NCBI GenBank assembly: GCA_914767715.1
Contig: OU612074.1
Location: 9,830,062-9,894,061, forward strand
Reading direction: 5' to 3'
Origin: Membranipora membranacea
Lineage: Eukaryota; Bryozoa; Gymnolaemata; Cheilostomatida; Membraniporidae
DNA length: 64,000 bases
Shown piece after piece: positions 57,801 to 64,000 of the stretch (position 1 is the stretch's first letter; every line of letters starts with the position of its first letter). The notes under the pieces were generated by a model. That model was not told where the DNA came from. It ran no database searches and saw only the letters and a list, made by a program, of their open reading frames with translations. A program made the position numbers and the translations under genes.

Positions 57801-60800
57801 TTATGATGAAATATACGGCGGAAGGTGTCTGTGGGCCTGCCTACCTTCAGTAGATTGTTGGCGGACTTTGTGTGGAAAACCATTGAAGGAAGACCATTTT
57901 TTTATTGTGTTCGGGTGTACTATACAGAAACTTGACATAGCTTGGATACCAGGTAACTTTGGTCTAACAGTTTCGAGCAAGCGAGTGTGCATGTGGAAAA
58001 TAATGTCCTTCCAATACCTCACTCTTGCCCACATAGCTAGTTCAGAGCTCAGGTAACAAAATTATTGACCACAACATTTCTTTCGGGTGAAGACTATTCC
58101 AGGTTTTCTTTGTGTTGATGGACAAGAATAGAATGAGGGGACCCTGTTAAACTTATCAGCACATTCCCATGTAGGTCAGATGGGTCCACTGATAGCCAAG
58201 CCAAGATTGAATATCAGTAGATCCTCACCAGTCCTCACATCCTCTATAATATCCTCATTGCTCATTCTGAGCAGTGTTAGTTATTCACAAATCCTCATTC
58301 CTTACTTCGAACACATATTTGGCCTCACAGCCTGTTTGTCCTTGCTTTCCTCATAGTAATCAGGCTGTTATTCTTGGTCCTTGTTTGGGTCGCAATCCCC
58401 CCCCCCCCCATAAGGTTGCTTTTATTTTTTGACAAAGGCTAATACAACTATTGATAAGAACAATCTAGGGTGATGTGACAATCCCTGAAAAAATGTGTGT
58501 ATGTGCAGGAAGAGATTGAATTTGAATAAGTTAAGTGATGAAGTGTACAATTTGCATAAATAAAGGTTTTAGTTGCCAGATTCAAGTTATTCAACTGTTA
58601 TGAAATGGTATCAGAATGAATTTCTTGCTCATTATCTTTGCACCTTGACCTTGATGGCAATCTTCAACTCTGTTCTAAATTACAATGGCATGAAAAAAGA
58701 GATATGATCTCGATTGACGCTGTTTTGGACCCATTTCAATATTCCAGTAATTCGATGCGTAGGTTCACCTTTATTCCGGATTCCGAGTATCAGGGGTTGT
58801 TATCGTTTAAAATTTGGGGGTCGGTTGACCAAAAATCTGATATCTGCATAACGATCCCACATTTTTAATTGTAGTGGCGTCTTTGATCGAGGGGCGATAT
58901 CTGTTTATTATACAAGGTTACATGAATATTGTATGGGTGTGCATTAAAAGTTCATATTTAGAAGAACTTTAATGCGCTGTTTTGAAGCTTTTGTCGTTGA
59001 ATGGGTACAAGTCCCAGGCTTTTTGCCTTGTAATTACGGCTGTATCCAAGCCAAAATATCATTGCATGGAAGTGCAAAGATGCATGATTAGCGTTAATGG
59101 GCAGCCTTTATGCTTCCTATTGACATGGTAGGAGTCTCATGTTTTTGCAATGTCATTCCAGATATATCGGAGCCAAGATATTTTTGTCTTAATGTCTGAG
59201 CTGATCTAAAGACTGGATGATTTATGTTCAATGTGAGCGCAGTGGAATTGAAGCGTTGATGCAGTTCAACCAAGAGTGTTGAATCAATTCACCTGGTGTT
59301 TTTATGTAAAATTGTTTAGAGATTTGGAATAGCTGGAAGATATAGAAGTGAGCTCCACTAGAAATATTTGCATATTAATTTGAATATCAAATTAGTGTTT
59401 CGTTGTAACATTTTTACATTCGTAATGCAATCTGATCTGTAAACTAGAATTTAACCACCTGGTTGTTAAACAATTTATTAATCTATTTCTGTGATGGTTT
59501 GGTCAAGTGACACTGACTAGAAATACCTGCATGGTATTAGAATATCATCATACCTACTAATGATCAGCATAGGCAAATACCTCGAAAGAATAGAACATTT
59601 AAACCTGATGCCTAATGTCTTCTGATTTCTCTTTTGTAGCTGGTCAAGTCTATGGCGGACACACAGACCGTATCTTCCTGTGTGCTGACAGCGTGTTCGC
59701 TCACTCGTGTCAAGTACCTAATCACAGAATGGTCGTCACACCCGGACTTGTTTGGGGAATCAATGCTGAATCCAGCACTGCATCCAAACCTGAACATCAT
59801 GGGACATGCAAAACTGTGAGTAACTGGGCTTGTTGATGGTTATCGCTTCTCGGCCAACTCACTATTAAGATCACATGTGAATGTGTATTTGTGCCTTGTT
59901 CAGTTATTGGTAGCCTGATGCCTGCTGATCTCACACTTCAGGGATGCATTCTAGTTATCTCACACAATCAGACCAACTTTACAGGTACAATATGACTAAT
60001 AGCCTGCTGCACACTCTAGGAATCAAACTTCTTGTATGCATTCCAGTTGCATCACACCCTCAGTAACAGGTTTTTAGGGCAGCTAGTGACCTTTCTTAGT
60101 AACAGCCCTTATCAGTTCTTCTGGTCTTTTCTGATCAATATGAGTATCCCACAATGCATTTTTCTGGATTTTCAAGTGAGATTAGGTCAAATGCTAATTA
60201 ATGAAAGATATAAATTCCAGTTTGTGATTGCTGAAAGGTTACCACACAAATATTTAATTGTACACACTTAGATTAACAACAGGAAACATTAATTGGCCAT
60301 GGGAATAAATAAAAGGTTATATAAAACCACTGCATTAAAAACTGGGAAAAGGTCAGGAGCTAACACAAAATAATATTGACATGGTTCTTTTCCTTGTGAT
60401 TCCCGGATATAGAGTTGCATTGTGAGAACGCCGATGCTTGGCGTTTTTTAAATTGACTTTTGATTAATTGAAACACTTTTAAGTTGCTTGCCATTTATGC
60501 AATCTCAGTTCACGGTACAGACAATTATATTATGTGACTGTGTAAAGTCCCAATTGAAAACAGTCAATTATGTTATTAGTAAGAAACAACTGTTTCTAGC
60601 CCACTCAGAATTTTTATTCAATTTGGAGATAAGAATGACTTGCTGATTTTTTCTCCTAATTACCTTTGACATTCATGGTTTTGCTGCAACCATTTTTGTT
60701 TAAAATTTTGATAATTTCCTACCAAGAAGTACGAGCCCATACTCCCTTGTTCTACCACAGTAAAGTTTAGATTGTTTAGCTATCATTGTGGGAAGGGGGA

Positions 60801-63800
60801 CGATCACTGCATTCCCACAACGCACCTCAACCCCTAAGATGGACAACCAATAAAAAGAAATGGTATATTTGGTCGGATCATGCAAATGAGTTGGTTTCAT
60901 GTTGGGTAATGGTTTTACCCGCTAAAACAAGCAATTAATCAAGTCAACACTTTCTGACTTGCTTAATTGTGTTGACTTCGTCTGCCTTTTTTTGCGCAAC
61001 TTAAAATCTCCAATCCAAAGATGGTCACAGAATAATATGGGCTGCTTGTCCCATCATCATCCTCAACTTTGCATGAAAGATACAATTTGAGGGAGCACAG
61101 CGCCTCGTCTGTTCATTGGCTACCACGGGCCACATTTGCTTATAATAGAACAGACCAGCTTTGTATTTATGATGACGCAGCTATCGCACTTCATTGTCAA
61201 ATCTGACAAAGCGCCAACCAAACCATGTTTTAGCGCTGCAAAGCTCAATTTCAATGTTTCCAGTAGTATTCATATCAAGTTTTTATATTGACAATTAACT
61301 TTCTGTATTTAGCTTCAGTTGTGCGATTGCCCGAATCCTAGCTTGAGTGCTTAAACATTGCGAAGGTTTCTGGTTGTGCCATTCCACCTTGCCAGGGGTG
61401 AGCAAAATTTACCATTAAAATGTATGCCACCTTTCCCAAAACAAACAAAGGTGGTCGATAATAGAATGCCTCTACCAGAAAGTTTGAACAGTCCTGCAAA
61501 CATTAGCTTGCACTTATGTTTCAGCATAATGATAATATCTCTCTCATTCATTCAGGATAAGGACAAATGTAGGGAGTATAATGACACTGAGGACAAGTTT
61601 CTGAGCAGGATTCTTATGTGCTGTCGCGGCCAACATAACTGTAGCGTACAAACACCGCCTGGACATTACATCGAGTCATGTGGAGAGAAGGCAGACTGGG
61701 CCATGGTGCAAGTAAAATGTCTACCTGTTACTTCTTATCCTGGACCTGGTAAGCCTTTTGAAAGTCATATTCCTGACTTATAAGTCGTCTGTCACTCACA
61801 CAAAAAAGTCTGTTGTCATATCATGAGACAATAATGATGAAATCTCCAACTTTCTCTCGAATAATTATATGCAAAATTATCTCCACAAAACACAGAGTTG
61901 ATTGTTGAGTGTTCAAAAGAAGACAACTCTAAATAATTCCAACACTTGGCTACGAATATTTTTCTGCTAAGGGCTGTATTTTTTTTTCTTTTTGTTATTT
62001 AAAGGAATGACTAATGAAAAGTGCTTGAGTCCATACTATCCACCAACACCACTACCAACCAAACCAAATTTCCAACAGCAGACTGTCAACACAACCAAAT
62101 CAGCATCAGATGCGAATGGGGCAGCTATTCCACAACAGCAGGTGGCCACAAAGAGTCCTTCAGACTCCCAATCTGCAGGGCAAGCTGTGACAACTAAGGC
62201 TACAAATGGAGTAACAAATGTGGAAGTGAATGGTGCTGTCGTAACCATTAAGACACAGCAGAATGCTGCAATTGCTGGTCAGGCCCAAACTACTAAACAA
62301 CCAAATGCAGGACAAGCTGGAGCAGCAACCACCAAAGCTCATCATTCTCTTTCAGACATTTTATCAACAAACAAGCCAGCAGATAAAGCCCCGACAACCA
62401 TCAGTGCCTTAGATATAGCACAGAAAGTCACACAGAAGGATGCAGCTGTCCCAGCCAATCAGCAACCGGTGAATCAAGGTCCCTCCGCTGACTCAGGAGA
62501 TGGAACAACCAAAGACGTTGAACAGCAGGTAGGCGGACACCAGTCATCAGAAAGTCTAGTCCAAACTACCCAAGCAGGTTCTAATACAAATAAGAGTGTG
62601 ATTCAGCAACAAGTAGCAGGCCAAGCAACAGCAAACCAAACCCCGGCAACACAATCCAGCTCTGATGCCTCTGGGGACTCAGGAGATGGACCAACTAAAG
62701 ATGTTGACCAGCAGGTAGGCGGACACCAGTCATCAGAAAGTCTAGTCCAAACTACCCAAGCAGGTTCTAATACAAATAAGAGTGTGAGTCAGCAACAAGT
62801 AGCAGGCCAAGCAACAGCAAACCAAACCCCGGCAACACAATCCAGCTATGGTGCCTCTGGGGACGCAAACAAGCAGCAAGGATCAAACCAGGGTACAGGA
62901 TCTGAGGGAGGATCAGGTCAAGCTACAGTGAACGGAGCCCCCGTGACACAATCTAGCTCCGACACTTCCGGAGAAGGGACCAAGCCACAAGGATCAAACC
63001 CAGGTACAGGACTTGAGGGAGGTGTAGCAGGCCAAACCCCGGGGAAACAAACTAGCTCTGATGCCTCTGATGAACAGACCCAGGAACAAGGATCAAACCA
63101 GGGTGCAGGATCTGAAGGTGGAACAGGTCACCAGGCTGGAGATAGCAGTGGCGAGAATAATGCTGCCGATAATGATGCAGATACAGAAAGCACCACATCT
63201 TCAGGAGTAGAGTCAGCGGTAACGGCAGCAGGATTACAGCAGACCCAACAAACCAACACAGTGAGTCCAGGTGAGCCTGAACCGGAGCCAGAGCCAGAGG
63301 AGGATCACTCCAGTAGGCCTGAGCAGACAACAGAGAAGGCTGATGATGACGTGACCACAATTCCTGGTAAGATTAAAGCTATTCATTGTCTTGATTGAAC
63401 TGTTGTATTGTCTTGTCATCAAGTATTTTTGGAAGTGTTGTTGTTTCTTGCTTCTCTCATATAAGTGCTTAGCCGATCTCTTCATTAGGACAGTGTTGAG
63501 GTCTTTAACTTTTGTGTGGATAATCTTTGGCGCAACATGCGTCCTAAAAGCGCCTGTTCAGGTCAGATTCATTGTCCAATTGCGCATTACACAGCTTATA
63601 ATTACAAAGACTTATAATATATAACTTAAATCCTCAAACTCTGGTAATTACCAAGCCTATAAACTGATCACTAAATTGTTTCCTTGTTGATTGTTTTTTG
63701 TTCCTTCCTTCGGTTTCTTTGATGGTTGCATGACCTGCGGAGTTCAGTGGCTTTAATGAGCACTCAGCGTTCATAGCTTTGTAAATTTTTTCAACTTGCA

Positions 63801-64000
63801 GCATGGCTCTTCCATATGATCTAAGTGTGCTAACAATATCTATCAGACTAAGTAACAGATAAACAGTCTCCATAAAAATCTTGTTGATTAAATTCTATGT
63901 TTTAGCAATCTTGTCCTTTTGTAGTCTCTGTTCAGCTGCCCGACCAGCCGCTCTCCCATGTAGAAGATGACGATAGTCTGAAAGGTAAAGTTCATCTCTC
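54843..64000 (+). CDS. SUEL lectin-domain protein with mucin-like region (partial)
   Basis: Exons 54843-54891, 59640-59815, 61556-61748, 62005-63366 and 63925-63984 join in consistent phases; the last ends at AAAG|GTAAAG, so more lies beyond the window. Residues 1-16 are a signal peptide (MGWGYVAILFVGSLLQ). Residues ~18-133 form a Cys-rich domain whose second half, LMCCRGQHNCSV...ESCGEKADWAMVQVKC, fits the galactose/rhamnose-binding SUEL pattern (C-x-G-x-x-x-C-x-V...C...V-x-C); exon 2 carries the earlier cysteines. Exon 4 (residues ~140-593) is Thr/Ser/Gln/Gly/Ala-rich, with two near-identical 62-residue repeats, shorter ...GSNQGTGSEGG... units, and an acidic EPEPEPEPEED stretch, probably an O-glycosylated stalk. 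Likely a secreted or membrane-anchored glycan-binding protein. The first intron is 4.7 kb. Confidence 0.85.
59840..60075 (+). repeat. U2 snRNA-headed SINE, copy 2
   Basis: ATCGCTTCTCGGCC at 59842-59855 is identical to the first 14 bases of U2 snRNA; after a diverged segment TTAAGATCA continues the alignment. The body shares GTGCCT...TTCAG, GGATGCATTCTAGTT, GCCTGCTGCACACTC and ATCACACCCTCAGTA-type blocks with 6226-6400. It starts 26 bases after the donor of exon 2 of the SUEL gene, same strand. Confidence 0.6.
62515..62886 (+). repeat. 186-bp coding tandem repeat in mucin exon
   Basis: Two units start at about 62517 (GTTGAACAGCAGGTAGGCGG) and 62703 (GTTGACCAGCAGGTAGGCGG), 186 bases apart, encoding 62 residues each. 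They differ at only a handful of bases, so the duplication or gene conversion is recent. Confidence 0.85.

Noticed and set aside
57730-58056. Plus-strand 108-codon open frame with Cys/Trp
   Set aside because: Starts in the large first intron of the SUEL gene, has no leader, and including it would not preserve the phase between exons 1 and 2.
60427-60455. Hairpin followed by T run resembling a bacterial terminator
   Set aside because: The window is eukaryotic and the hairpin lies in an intron; it has no role of that kind here.

Overview
This is a eukaryotic (metazoan) nuclear window: split genes with canonical GT-AG introns, AT-rich non-coding DNA, secreted-peptide and receptor genes, and several kinds of transposon debris. 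Family content (nicotinic receptor, copine-type A domains, SUEL lectin domain, neuropeptide-like precursors, SEC62) fits a marine invertebrate. An ambulacrarian deuterostome (hemichordate or echinoderm) is my best guess, but no feature proves it. Exon boundaries below were built by hand by matching splice signals and reading phase, so product length and phase consistency are the main checks.

Layout. 1-821 (+): last two exons of a gene that looks like SEC62, the ER translocon subunit and ER-phagy receptor. 2625-8341 (+): two small secreted precursor genes; the second releases, by predicted cleavage, a 22-residue C-terminally amidated peptide with one disulfide ring. 9455-21619 (-): a complete 9-exon nicotinic acetylcholine receptor alpha-type subunit (551 residues) with unusual pore residues. 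24865-43161 (-): three tandem copies (A, B, C) of a six-exon gene encoding an N-terminal hydrophobic segment plus a copine-type von Willebrand A domain; A and C are intact (284 residues each), while B has an 11-base deletion in exon 1. Between B and C one LINE fragment has been interrupted by a younger 5'-truncated LINE. 44.7-48 kb: LINE remnants, a ~162-bp tandem repeat and fold-back elements. 49979-51375 (-): a two-exon gene for an 82-residue secreted, arginine-rich, six-cysteine peptide that looks like an antimicrobial peptide. 54843-63984 and beyond (+): a secreted or membrane protein with a SUEL lectin-like domain followed by a long mucin-like Thr/Ser/Gln/Gly-rich region with internal repeats; it runs off the window.

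Repeats are prominent: two insertions whose 5' end matches the first bases of U2 snRNA and that share a common body (U2-headed SINEs), several tRNA-headed SINE-like segments, two copies of a small terminal-inverted-repeat element, and at least six fold-back elements that fall into recognisable families.

The points most worth following are the cationic Cys-rich peptide gene, the amidated cyclic peptide precursor (possibly melanin-concentrating-hormone-like), the tandem copine-A genes with a signal/anchor segment, the nicotinic subunit with Ala at pore position -1' and Asp at 2', and the U2-headed SINEs.
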